Source: Taenia hydatigena (lineage: Eukaryota; Platyhelminthes; Cestoda; Cyclophyllidea; Taeniidae). From it: a stretch of DNA of 64,000 nucleotides. Below are positions 1 to 12,300 of this stretch, piece after piece. Location: positions 6,885,543 to 6,949,542 of the forward strand of contig JADWOT020000006.1 of the NCBI GenBank assembly GCA_036345935.2. Reading direction: 5' to 3'. The notes below the pieces were generated by a model that worked only from the letters and a program-made list of their open reading frames with translations, was not told the origin of the DNA and searched no databases. Each line of letters begins with the position of its first letter. Position 1 is the stretch's first letter. Position numbers and translations under genes: made by a program.

Positions 1-481
1 AAAGTCCCCACATGCTTTAACTGAACTCAAAACTAGATCATTGGTTTTGGTCTCTTGATGTAGGATCTTTCTGCAGAGCACTGAGGTGGAATTTGACGCT
101 TTTTGTTAAAGGCCTGCAAAATCATCATAACTTACAACTGAGCTTGACGAATACAGTGTACAGAAAACAGAGCCACATTACTAGGGATTCGCATCCAATG
201 CAAGAGATCGGTGACGCAGGGCTTGAGCACATACAATTGATAAATTTTGCAGAGTCAAATTTTGAAATTCAGGTGTACATTAGCATGCGATCCTGAAAAA
301 GTCCGCAGATATTTTTAATGCCTAATTATTTAAGTTGCTTAATGCTTTAAAATTTTAGGTTGAATGTAGCACTTGCATTTAATTCTAAATGCATACATTG
401 AGTTATTTTGTTTAGTTGACCATTGCCAAGGCTCTCGTTTTAAGCGCAAGTCGGATCGTGTGCAGGTGTGCTCACCAGAAG
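1..481. other. Upstream region of DCAF13, no gene seen
   Basis: AT-rich sequence before the DCAF13 start codon. Only short open frames without recognisable motifs are present. It probably holds the promoter and 5' UTR of the downstream gene, but I see no clear TATA box or other element. Confidence 0.5.
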
Positions 482-3086
482 ATGAAGATCCGGATATTAT
501 CTCGAAATCCTGCTGATTATTTGCGGGAAACAGTGGATGACATATTTAAAAGTAAGGCATAATACCTTGTCTTCCATTTTCATAGTGCCTCGTAACCACT
601 CTGCTACAGAACACCCTTTCGCTGCTGAGAGGGAGTATGTTAGGGCTTTAAATTCAGCCAAACTGTCTCGAATGATGGCAAAGCCTTTCGTTGGCTGTCT
701 TGAAGGCACCACAGATACGATGACTGTCATGTCACTAAACACAGAAAAAGTTGGCTTAGCAGTTTTTGGCACTGCGGATGGGAAGGTACTTTGTGCTGTC
801 GGTTGCTTTAATTATTTCAGATTCAATATTGGAATGTCGCAGATCGGAAGCTTGTGCATGAAGCTCCAGCCCACGCTGGTGAAGTACGAGGTGTCTGTCA
901 ATATGATAAGTCCAAACTAATGTATTCAGTGCGTACACTTTCGGCTGTTCCTTCTTCGCCAGTCAAAAGGGAGTCTAGAATTTGGCCTTCTTGTCTTATT
1001 TCTAGTGTGGCTTGGATGGTCAGTTGAAACAGTGGCGCATGGATCATAGTAACATTGAAGCGGCATGGTCAGAACCGCTGAATACGGTGCTCCTTGACTG
1101 TACACCACTCAGTCTCGACCATCACCCTTCTATGGACGCGTTTCTCGTTGGTAGTCCCGAATCCTGCTTTCTCTACCACTCCACACGTATGGATGTTCCT
1201 GTTCGCGAGTGGACTTGGGGTCGGGAAGCCATACACCAGGCAACTTTCAACCCAGTGGAACACAATCTAGTTGGGATTTTGACTAAGGATAATTCTGTTA
1301 TTCTGGCTGACACACGGGAAGATAGTCCCTTGAGAAAGGTGAGTTTGTGTCCATTTTTAAAGGGCTTTATCCTTGCCATTTAACCATGTAATTGTGTCGT
1401 AATCAGTTGAAAATGAACCTCAAATTGAATTCCTTCTCGTGGAATCCAATGGAGCCGTATGTATTTACTGCTGCCTGCGAGGACTACAATCTCTACACAT
1501 ACGATTGTCGCTTCTTCAAGCACCCAAAGAGGGTGTATATTGGTCACACAAACGCTGTCATGGCTGTGGATTACTCCCCATCTGGTAGAGAATTCGCTTC
1601 AGGTTGTTACGATGGAACCGTAAGTCGTTGTTATACTTTTTTTTTTGGCATCATCGCTAGACCTTGAATTCTCACTCGGAATGGCGCAAAATTCTATTTG
1701 TCCTTATTACGAGACTGATACTACAAGCCAGTTGCCTGAAAGTAACTTAATCATAATCACAGAAAGAGACTAGGCTACTGCACCATATCACAACTTTGAA
1801 GGTGAGAAGCACAAGGGGCTGAAAAGGTCCGTCCAGTCACATACATATTGAAGTTAGCTGCCACTCCGCCAGTGATGGGAGTTTTTATGCGACGAGAAAG
1901 TTCCCCTTCGGGTGGGGAACATATGATTTTAAAGCACGCTTCTTCGGCAGCATACTTACAGTTTTGGGAGCTTTATTAGGGGCCGCTTTGATGGATTATG
2001 TCTTTGAGTCGAAGTGATTGTGATTCACAAGAAAAGGTAGTTCTATAACCTCAAAAATCTTGGTTACCGTTGTCAACCGGATTTTATATGCTTCTGCTGA
2101 TTTGGTCGATCGACGTTTTCGCTGCCGATTTATATTGCGTTTGAAAAGTTCCCATCGAATCCAATGAACTTCTTTTTTAAAATCAGTTTCAAACAAGTAC
2201 CTGACTGCCCAGTTTTTTAACGTGTCTGGTGTTTTAGTATTTTTTAATGCTGCCTAAGTAATTTTACTGGGTTTTTCGGTTAGCATTTAGTCCGAAACTC
2301 TTCTGTTACCGTCTGTGGGTGGATTCCATGGTGATTCCGTGGTGCAACACCAGTTCTAGTCCACACATGAATATTTAAACTGAACTCTCCAAGATCATGG
2401 ATCCATTTCAGAGTTAGAAAAAAAACCCATAATGGAGGGTGAATATATAATCGTTAGTGTGCGTTGAAAATTACTGAACAAGGGATAAAGATCTCGTTAC
2501 TAGATTGAATGCATTTCATTTATAGTAGACTGGGAGCCTCCTTGGAGTCATTAAAAATAACTTCATCTTGTGTGACAGCCTGACCGCATGATTGCATGTA
2601 TGTGTGAAAACATTGCTAAATGCGTTGATTTTTTGTTGAAACAATCACCTCTACCCTGACAACTAGATACGCCTATGGAGTGTTGACCAGACCTCCTCAG
2701 TAGATGTCTACCATACACGGCGCATGAAGCGCGTGTTGGCGGTAAAGTTTACTTTCGATGGTCGCTTCCTCCTCTCCTCCTCATCGGATCAGAACGTGCG
2801 TTTGTGGAAAGCACACGCGTCGGAGAAAATGGGTCCTATGAAGCCGCGGGAACGTGAGTCCCTGGCTACAGCGGAAGCACTGCGAGAGAAGTACAAAGAG
2901 CACCCAGAGGTGAGACGTATTCTTCGCAACCGCCATGTACCCAAGTCAATCTATGCGGCGACGAAGGAGCACCGCATCATCCGCGCAAAGGAGAAAAGGA
3001 AGCTGCGCAATGTGCGCATCTTCAACCGCTCCAATGTGCCTGTGGTGCCAGAACGGGAGAAACACACGGCTTCGCTGTACAAATAG
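482..3086 (+). CDS. DCAF13: DCAF13 / Sof1-like WD40 protein (U3 snoRNP component), six exons, complete
   Basis: Exons: 482-551, 586-785, 821-928, 1006-1338, 1407-1619, 2667-3086. All phases close, giving 447 aa, against about 445 aa in vertebrate DCAF13. Family knowledge: a nucleolar WD40 protein of the small-subunit processome (yeast Sof1) and a CUL4-DDB1 substrate receptor. Seen in sequence: the N-terminus MKIRILSRNPADYLRET; the block HPFAAEREYVRALNSAKL; WD-type repeats with KIQYWNV, LKQWRMD, DYNLYTYD and VRLWKAHASEKMG; and the basic Sof1 tail with RNRHVPKSIYAATKE and VPVVPEREKH. Introns 1 and 2 are only 34 and 35 bp, and intron 5 is 1047 bp (1620-2666). Donor 3 is GTGCGT and the rest are standard. 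The start is the first ATG giving the family N-terminus. A weak ATTAAA at 3233-3238 may be the poly(A) signal. The gene converges on the BAZ2-like gene. Identity is near certain; individual splice sites are inferred. Confidence 0.93.
1620..2666 (+). other. Large intron 5 of DCAF13
   Basis: Begins GTAAGT and ends at TAG before codons for IRLWSVDQ, which restores a WD repeat. It holds no supported gene. At 1900-1920 there is a perfect 7-bp inverted repeat (GTTCCCC/GGGGAAC) around a TTCGGGT loop. Confidence 0.75.
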
Positions 3087-5675
3087 GGTTCTCAGGTCTC
3101 TCGATTCTTTGTGTACACATTGCCTTTTCTTGTACATCAATTTAGTTAAATATTGGGCACGCTATTTGGGTTCTTTAGCTGAAAGGGTGAAATTAAGTTG
3201 AGAAGCTAGGCTGACTGGATTTCCGCAAAATCATTAAAATTGTGGCCTGCTAAAAGTTATTTTTGTCTTAAAATGCTCTGGGAAGGATAAATGCCACGGA
3301 CTGGGGTGCATCTCGGGTTGGATGGTCGGTCTCGTTGGGGAAATCTGGGTCTACTTCCTGAAGCATTCTTGTGGATTGGAGCAAATCATCTAACCAGCAA
3401 CAAAGGTGTCTGGTCTGTGGACCGAATGCTGGGTCCCTCCATTTTACTAATGGAAGTCGAAGATCAGTAGTTTGGCGACACAACTGTCTTGAGACGGTCA
3501 AATTCAGTCTCCAGAATTTATTATTAACTTGCCAGCACAGAGTCTCAAGGGTATAGACTACCAACCTTGCAATTTTTATTGCATAAAGGGTGGTTGTGCA
3601 TTAATGGATAATATCAACCTGGTCAGCACTCGGTCCTGATGAAGGGGTCATTTGGGGACTCTGAGAGTGTACGTTCGCCAGACGGTCTGGCCTCTACGTC
3701 TGCTACATGCGCATTATGCCCGGGAACTGTCCTCAGGTGGCTCTCGAGACGCTACATTGGTGACAGCGGAAAGCTAACCTGGTCCCGAAGGCTGGCTATT
3801 GTGAGTTTGGCGGCTGGATGATAAACCTTAGCGTGACAGAAGAATGACACATGCTGCGATGGCGTTGACCTTCGGCAAATGCCCCGGTTCCGTGGTGTGC
3901 AGAAAAGCTATTAACAAATGAAGCGGCACTAGCTCTAAAGCATCGGGAAGAGTTTGTTGGAGAGCTGTCTGCGGTACCTGTATGAATATATCAAGGAAAT
4001 GAACGCGCGATATTTATTTTTCCCCTCTACAAATCGAATAAAACCCAGACAGATATAGCTGTGCAGCAATGGAGTGAGAACAAAGCAGCGAGGAGGAACA
4101 AACACGAAACTTCATCCTCACAAAACCATTTCAACCCCAAACCTTTATTAAATGCCTACACTTTGGTCAGTGTTCCTACCATTATAGATGGACGTATGAG
4201 ATAGCTGGCACATCTTTCTCCCTCAACATAGGTTTCAAAAGTGACAAAACTCCAGATTCAGATCACAAGGGGTTACTGACAATGCGGTCTTCATTTGCAG
4301 GCAAATTCGATGACTGGCAAGGTTATTTCTTGCACCACCGATTAAGTTGTGTCGGCTGACGCGAGATGTTGGTCAAGGAGAACGCGTTGGTTGTTAGTTT
4401 ACATCTTGGTATTTTGTGACGTGCCACCACTGTACCTTTGCCCGGCGGCCTGGCCTTCAAGCCGTGCTATCAGTAGTCTCAAGCCTCACTCTACCACTCG
4501 ACAGTCTTTTTTCGTCCTGAGAGAAGTCTCCGGATGCCACATTTATGCCTGTGATGACAACTGAATCTGCGCCACTTTATTAGGAACGATTGGCTTAGGT
4601 GAAAACATTTTCAATCTTGTCTTTTTGGAGAACGATTGTAGCCTGGCTTAACGAATATCTCATCGAATAAAATGTTCGAAGCTTTTTCGCAGTCATGTAA
4701 TTTTTGTTACAGGGACCATACTTGTTTAGTTTCCCCATGCATGGTTCTTCTGAATGTTTGCCTTGGTGTTCTACAAAGGCAGATTCGCTTGTCATGCTAA
4801 ATTTAAAAAATACATTGTTTGGTTGCATCTTACGTGCGCTGCTAAGCTTGCTTGTGACCCTAGAAAATGTTTACACTTTTATATTTTGGGAGTTCTTACT
4901 TTAGTTGTTACTTTTCAATCGTTCTAGATAGTTGCGCCCTTGATCAGTCTCTCCTGATTTCCTAAGACCAAGCATAGATACAATTGAAGCCAGTCAATAT
5001 CCACTATGAGTCCAATGTCAATCGGTTACTGTAAATGTAGCATCGCAAGACTTCCTTGAAAACGAAAGAAGGTATACTGCTTGGACAGAATATATACATT
5101 CGGTTAAAAGAAAGGAGTTGGGGCTGCTGGCATGGCCCAGAGGTCAGCCCACCCGGCCAAGGTAATATGATTACCCAAGTGACCGTAACCGAAGCCGACA
5201 GTCAAACAAACAAAGTATTACAGTAAGTAAATTTGGCTGAGGCAGTTTATCGCCAACGGGCCTCTGCCGGACAAATTTTATCAATCAGCCAACTTTCCGA
5301 CAAAGCAGCCTAGATTGTTTCTCGACAGAAGGCGATCATCATTCAAATGATTATTTTATGCTTTATTTACAAACCTAGGGGCGATTTTCCAAACATTGGC
5401 ATTGATGAACGGAATAATAATTGCACGTAACAGGGGAGCACAATTGTGTGTAAAGGTCAGAGTAGGTGTTCGCGTGTTTATGACAGAGAGAAGAATTATA
5501 CACAGAGAGTAAGGTAAGTTACAGCACCGCTGCAGGAATGAGAGAAAGAGATCCGCGCCTGCGTGTCTGTCTGCCCGCCTGTGCATAAAGGACCGATTGT
5601 CGATGTTTTAGAAAAAGGAGGAAGCAGGAACTAGTCGAAATGGCCAAAGGATGTCTGTGTGCATCCACAATTCAC
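3087..5675. other. Convergent intergenic region between DCAF13 and the BAZ2-like gene
   Basis: Contains both 3' UTRs and no supported coding sequence. A relatively GC-rich stretch at about 3620-3900 stands out from its AT-rich surroundings but matches nothing I recognise. A sequence around 5113-5200 (core CTGCTGGCATGGCC) resembles two other sites at about 30.77 and 31.59 kb. Confidence 0.5.
5362..5367 (-). terminator. Candidate poly(A) signal AATAAA of the BAZ2-like gene
   Basis: The plus strand reads TTTATT, so AATAAA lies on the minus strand about 310 bp downstream of the stop codon at 5676. It is the nearest canonical hexamer I noticed on that strand. Confidence 0.45.
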
Positions 5676-6345
5676 CTAGCTCATAATAGACTCGATCACC
5701 GCTTCTCTAGCACACGGGGAGTTCAGAACGCCTTCCGCTTCTGTTAGTGTTTCCGATGGCTTTGGTGAAGCTGAAGCTTCAGCACCTTTGGGGAGGGGTG
5801 GAAGAGTAGGTGGAAGAGGCGGTGTGTCGTCCACCTCGAATGTAGGCCTTGTAGCAGGACTTGGAGTGCACGTGGAAGGCTCCTGGCATCCAGGTGTACT
5901 GGGAGCCGTAGCGACTGAATCCTCTCCAGTTGGCATTTCCAGAGGTGAAGGAGCATCCCCAGAGTTCAACAGATGCGAGGCGTGAGCCCAGTTAGTTTCA
6001 AAGTATCGTCTCAATTCGTGACCTGCCTTACCAATCTCTGAGTCGTCCTCGTTAAAGATCCGGCAGTTCTTAAAAATTTGGCGCACGTCTTCTCGCCATT
6101 CTGCCATAGAAGTGTAATAATTCCTTACAAAACAAAAATTAAAACTTTCAGCAGGAGACACACTGGAGAGGAAGGTGAGGAAGACAAACCTTGCTTACCA
6201 TTTATCTGCACCTAGACGTTTGAGAATGGTCGACAAATCCATAGGCCTTTTGATGACCTTTCGGTATATCGGGACCGTCTTGCAGCAGACCGGTTTCCTG
6301 AAGGGCCAAGATAGTTCGTGCTTCATCAGATCCTCTGTCGCGTGT
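5676..6345 (-). other. BAZ2: Bromodomain exons of the BAZ2-like gene
   Basis: Two exons (6199-6345 and 5676-6123) join TG|G to make a Trp. The translation has the BAZ2 bromodomain landmarks: a WPF shelf (ELSWPFRKPV), a ZA-loop proline and tyrosine (TVPIYRKVIKRPMDLSTI), and the acetyl-lysine-contacting Asn in IFNEDDSEIGKAGHELRRYF. A Pro/Ser/Thr-rich tail of about 90 residues follows to the stop, ending in VIESIMS. All the usual binding residues appear present. Confidence 0.92.
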
Positions 6346-9300
6346 CTACAAAGGAGTTAAAATGATAGAACGCCTTTCAAGATAGCGGTTGTTAGGTTGT
6401 CAAACATCACATCACATCCTTCCTTGAACGTCTTAACCGTTAATAGTACAGACTTGGCATTTTTAAAGGGTCTTTTTGATGGCAATTAAGCAACGAAATC
6501 GCAAAAATCGGTTCCGTCAGTGTTTCAAGTGGTTTGTTACCAAGAAGGAGAAGACGATTTCCTTACTGACGCTCATTCGGTACGTTCAACGGAACCAATC
6601 CAGTCCTCCAACTCACGTCAAATCCTGCTTCTACCTGGAACTGTTTTCAGGTCATAAGTCTCCACTTTGACCTCTGAAAATGATTCACTTAGAACAAAGA
6701 TAAAATATATGTCGCAGAGTATTTATCTGTAGTTGGAGACAACGTCATTCATCTCACATCCTAAATTAACTGTTTTTCAAGAAAGGAAACCCGTATCTGA
6801 AAAATTGACGGTACATCTGACCAAGGAATTAGATGCCTCATCTTCACATCTCACCTGCAAAAATTACGCTCCGTAAGACTCAATGGTAATTTGCGTGATT
6901 TTCCACACCGTTTACCCACAGTGGATTTCCTTGAGCTCAAAGTTCCATTAGTTACAACAAGTGGTTCGACGTCCTCCTCATCAGCATCTCCATCGTCTCC
7001 ACTGGCCTCCGTGACCCGTTCCTCGCCTCCAGCACAACCACCGCTCTCTTCCTCCCCATCGCCTCCAGCATATTCCGTGTCCTCCTCCTCCTCGGCATCC
7101 TCGTCATCATACTCACCACCATTATCGTGAGCCTCGTTCTCTTCACTCGTCTCTGTGTGGGAGCGTTTGCAGAAGCCCATGGGACGGCCACGTTTCCTCA
7201 GAGAGGAAGAGTCCTTTCGCCTACTACCACTACCACCACCGCTACTGACGCTACCGCTGGTGCCTTTCGGTCGTCCAACTTTTCGCTGCTGCTCGGCTAC
7301 CTTCTGTTTCGCCGACTCACATTTTGATTTTGTTGTGCGTTTGGAGCTGCGATAGGCGCCTGACTTAATGTAGACGCGTTTTGGACGCTCGGTTTGAGGG
7401 ACGTTAATCTAGAATGTGAGGGGATAATGGGATTCATACGCCTGATAATTACATAACGCTGTACTAAATTCATTCTTTTGAGCAACATTTGCGTTTATTA
7501 GATTGATAGTGCAAACTACGACACCATAACCAAGCAACAAAACACCTGATCTGTGCTCTAAAAACACGTTTGGCAAAAAATACATTCGGTATTTTACCAA
7601 TATCAAGAATATGTACTTTTATAAGGTAGTGAGAACAATTATCAATGTTGAAAAGTTCAAAAAAAGGAAACAAGCGAAGTACCCGAACCTTCTTCAGCGA
7701 GTGCAACTCCGAAGTGGCCGTAGCAGCAACCGCTACCTTTTCCATCGCTCCACTCACTCCACTCGCTGTGCAGAGCATGCAAGTCCATCGCTTGGGCAGT
7801 CGGTTCAGAGGCGGCCTCAGGCAGGCGGGATGGGCGCCGCGTGCACAGGAAACACATTGCGCCAGTCGATGCGCCGGATCTACTGCCGTTGCCGCAGCCG
7901 TCTCCGCCGCTCCCATGGGCTTGGCTAGTCCGCAGACGAAGCAGTGACACTTGCCCGTGGCTTTGGAGACACAGTCATAGCAAAACCAATCCCCCTCCGG
8001 GATAGAAATCATTGGAGGGCGGAAGCAGTAAGTGTGGTATCCGTGATCGCAACCGTCGCAAAGCAAAAGACGTGCCTCGTTTTTATCTCGCCGGCAGATT
8101 TGACATAGCTAAAAAATAAGACAAAATCGACCCAGAACCTATCATGAGTAAATGAATAACTGGGCACCTACGCAACAACACTGAAATTGTGACTCTGTTA
8201 CTGTTATTTATTAGAAGCTTCTAACAAATTTGATGTCATTATAAACTTCTCAGAGATTCCTTGTGGTTTGAAATAACGCCCAATACTCTAATGCATCACA
8301 AAGGGGACTAACCACTAAGTACTACAATCTCAAATTAAAGTGGGATATCATGTGCGGTGTTGACCGCTGCAAACTATGAATTGCCTCCTTTTCACTTACC
8401 ACTTTCATGATGGACTTGTCCCATGCAATTGCTGCCTCGAACTGCATAGCACATCGTTTCAGATCCGCCACAGAGTCCGCCTTACGAGTGTTGCGTCGCC
8501 ATAGCAAGAGACCCTGTGTCTCACCTGAGGTACCCTCACCCCCACAACTACCACTACCGCCGTCACCCTCCTCACCCTCTGCCTCACGTTCGCTGCGTCG
8601 TAGCACGCGCCGTCGGATGTGCGGCGGCGGTGGATGTGATTGGAGTGTTGCTGCAGCTTCGTCGTGGATGGTCGAATCGCTGCAAACGCTTCCACTACCT
8701 TCCACCAACGCCGCCGCCGCCTCCTCTGCGGCCGCTGCCGCCGCTGCCTGTGCCTGAACCGCATCGAGTCGTGACTCGCAGTTCAGAGGTGGAAGCAGAT
8801 AGCGTCTCTCAGTGTGTGCTTCTAGGTTGAGTAGGCGTTCTCGTGCTAATTCTAGGGGCCAGTAGTCGTAGCGGTAGACTTTGGGTGTGTCGCGTGGTAC
8901 GATTTGTATGGAGTCATCCTCAGTTGCTTTCATTGGAGCCTGTGAGCGGAGAGGCGAGAAGTAATCCTGTCCTGAGGTATGATGGCTCAAATACTTGGAT
9001 AATTTTCCAAATGTCCTTCTAGAATTTTCAGTTAGGTAAGAACGTATCAAGATTCATGCTCGGGTCTCTATCTTCACATTGTGACATGATTTGCTGAGAC
9101 AAGTTTGGGTGCACTTCTGAATTCTTGGAACAGCTGAATTCCTCGTTTAACTATTCGGCTAAAAGGTTTGTTATCAATTAGCAATGGTTGACTGTGGGAA
9201 AGGAACTGTACTTTCTGCATTTTTTCCTGGATGAATTTTACATTAAGTAGCAAAATAAATTCTACTTAGTGTGATTTCTACCTGCCAGCCTTTGGTTTGC

Positions 9301-12300
9301 AAACTAGCTGAAAGGACTCGATCAACCAGTCCTTCGACCAATTCCAAAAATCGATATTCGTCTAGAAACTCGCGCTCAGCCGCTGTTGTCGCCGAGGTTG
9401 AATTGACGGGATTTCGACCCGCTCGCATCGCTCGCTCGAAATTCTCCCCGAGAAAGACGCTCTGCTCCATGGTAGCTCCATGCGGATTCTCAGCGTCTCC
9501 GCGGAACGCATAAGTGCCCATATCGCCTGCGGTGGTCTCGGAGAGATTTGTCGCCGAAGGGATGTGCGAAGAAAAGCCTGTGAAGTGGCGTCCAGAGCTG
9601 AGGGCCGCCAGATTGGCGGCTGAAGAAGTAGAATAGAGTAGGCTGGATGGATTGGCCCCACGACCCTTGCCGCGGCGCGAACGGACTCGCAGAAGGCGCG
9701 GTTGCCAACCGCCCTCTGAGGAGTTCGAAGTGGAATTGAGGTCCAAAACTGAATTAAAAATCCATCAATTAGATTTGAGACTGGATTCAAATGCCGAAAC
9801 AAAAGCCGTAATCAAATGATAAAGTTAGAAAATTAGTCGGGAATCAGTGTTAATGGAAAAATAGGAAGTAACTTTAAATGGCCTTAATCCATTTTTTGTT
9901 TGATTTTATGGAGTTTGTACCTAACCTTAATAGAATGCAAGATCAGTTTAACAGGCGGCCAAATAAGCTTAAAAAATTAGGTGTTGGTGGGAAATCAAAT
10001 CAGTAAGAAAGGTATTCGACAATACCCGGTGGCTTCAAAGGAATCTTAAAATTATGTTAAGAAAAAATGCTCACCAGCCGAAGGATCGACGTGGATCGAC
10101 GAGGTGACAGCCTCTTCAGACAGTTGGATGGTCTGAGCCAGACTCCTCTCTCGAATACCTCTCGGGAGGAGTGCCTCAAGTAGGACCTGCAGTCCCTCCG
10201 AACCCTTCACGCGCCACCAGCCTCCTTGCGCGTCCGCTGGAATTAATTCCAGCACCTCGGGTCCAGATTCTTGCACTTCCCTCTCCTTGAGGATCCGTTC
10301 CACCTCCCTTTTCATTTCCTCGTCGTCAAATTGTACATTACTCGAATAGGACGCATTCAAGTGCCGCTGCTCCTCGCCGCCCTCCAAGCCACTATCTGCC
10401 AACCACGTCTTTAAACGCCTCAGTGCTGTCGAAAGCGCTTTCTCATCGTTTTCACAATTTTTGCGCCTCTCGAAAGCTATTGACCGAACCAATTGGAGTT
10501 TGTAGAAGAGCAGCTGGACATGCCAGCTCGGATCTGCCCAACCACCCATGATTGTGGAACGATCGATAGCGTCGGTCTGGGTAGCAAAAAGGAGAGTAGC
10601 AGTGGTCAAGAAGGTGTCATCTAGTTGACATGCATCCAACGCAGAGGCCAGATCCTGCTCCGTTAACGACTGACAAAGAGACAGATCGGATTGCTGGGAA
10701 GGCAAGGGTGTGAGGACAGGTAAAGGTGAAACTCGCTTTGTAGAGAGGTCCAGTGGTTGCCATGTTGTCGGTTCCTCGGAACCTTCCTCCTTCTTTGGCG
10801 TCCTCCCCTCGAATTTCAATGAAATTGGCTCATGTTCCAAAGTTTCGTCCCCCCGATCTTTTCCTTGCTCACCGTCCTTCTTTTCTACCTCCTTAACTCT
10901 CCTTACCGCCTCTTGGGACTCTTCTGCAACGGTCCCGACAATTCCCATTAATTTTGCTTCCTCTTCAAACTCACACTTTTCCTCCAACTTAGCTTCAATC
11001 TCGACCTGTAGAAGCTCTTCATTTTTCATCTCTTCATTGTCATTCATGACAGTTTGTTTTTCCATCTTTGTAGTTATCAGTGCGGCAGGATTCGACGCGG
11101 TTCGCAAAAGATTTGGCTTTTGCGTCACTACAGTATTACTAGAAGTGGTGCTGGAGTTTGTACTAAAGTGTCGGGTTACGGAGAGCTCCCTTCGAGCCTT
11201 GATTTCGGCCACAATGGCATCAGGATCGAAAACCGGCGGTACATCGCGAACAGCTGAACCATCCCTGAAAACCGTCGGTTGCCCTTCCACATAGATTCCT
11301 CCCACGCTGCCGAGAACAAAGTAGTTCCGGTAGAACCTATCCTGACCCAAAAATACCCCCGAGAGTCTGAAAGAGCACTCCTCGATCGCCCGCTGTTTGG
11401 CCTCAAGGCAGTGGTGCAACGTCTCTATACGCTTCTCCAACTCTTCAACACTGTTCAACTCATCCTCATCACCAGAGTCGTAACTGTGGAATGATGCAAG
11501 TTGGCGCATGTTCTGTAAAAAAGCAGGTTGCTTCTTGCCATTCTCTCCCTCTGATTCTCTCGAATTAACCGTGTGATCCAAACCAAATTTACGCGCTAAA
11601 ATCACACGAATTCTAAAAAAAAGGAGGGAAATATTTCTGGAAGCATTGCTTTTTCCCTAGATGAGTAACCAGCTAAACAGACGAATGGTTCAAGGCTAGA
11701 TGGAAAGTTTCGGGACTTACTTCCGAATCTTCGCCTCTAGATTGAACTTGTCTCTTCTTAACGAGATCTGCAACTCAATGGTTCGATCTACCTCATTTGA
11801 GATGATACGACTAGAACATGTCAGCTCATCACAAATGAACGCCAGAAGGCTGGCCAACTGAGGACCTGAAAGATCCTTAAGATGACCCACATTCGAAGGT
11901 GCCAGCCAATCAGACATCTCATCCTCGTAACCATTTCGACCAATGAGAAAGACACGCAATAGCCCAGTTACTGTCTGAGTGTTTACCTCCATTTCACTGA
12001 ACCGCTGGCTCAGAAGTTGGGTTACCTAAAGACAAGAGCAATAAGAGTAGTGGCTTAAATAGAGACGAAGGATGACAATAGGCGGGCATACAAAGACCAA
12101 AGCTAATCGAATGTACCAGTCGAGGTGTAGGAATACCAGGATCGAGAATAGCAAACTTGAGTAGTTCAATTATGAGGTGATTGATAACCTCGATGCAAGT
12201 TTCATCCCTATCAATGAATGCTGCTTGCATGCATCGCATGGACGGAATGGTCTCAGGATCTATAGAAGAGCACGGAGGGTTTGTGATAGTTTACTTACAA

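Noticed and set aside
3631..3660. CTGATGA motif suggesting a hammerhead ribozyme
   Set aside because: No GAAA core partner or closing stems at a sensible distance.
8407..8830. Plus-strand frames opposite BAZ2-like exon 8400-8966
   Set aside because: Shadows of the Ala/Arg-rich coding exon; no independent motif.
10710..11294. 194-codon plus-strand frame
   Set aside because: Antisense shadow of the large BAZ2-like exon 10075-11612, which has phase-matched splice sites and WHIM homology.
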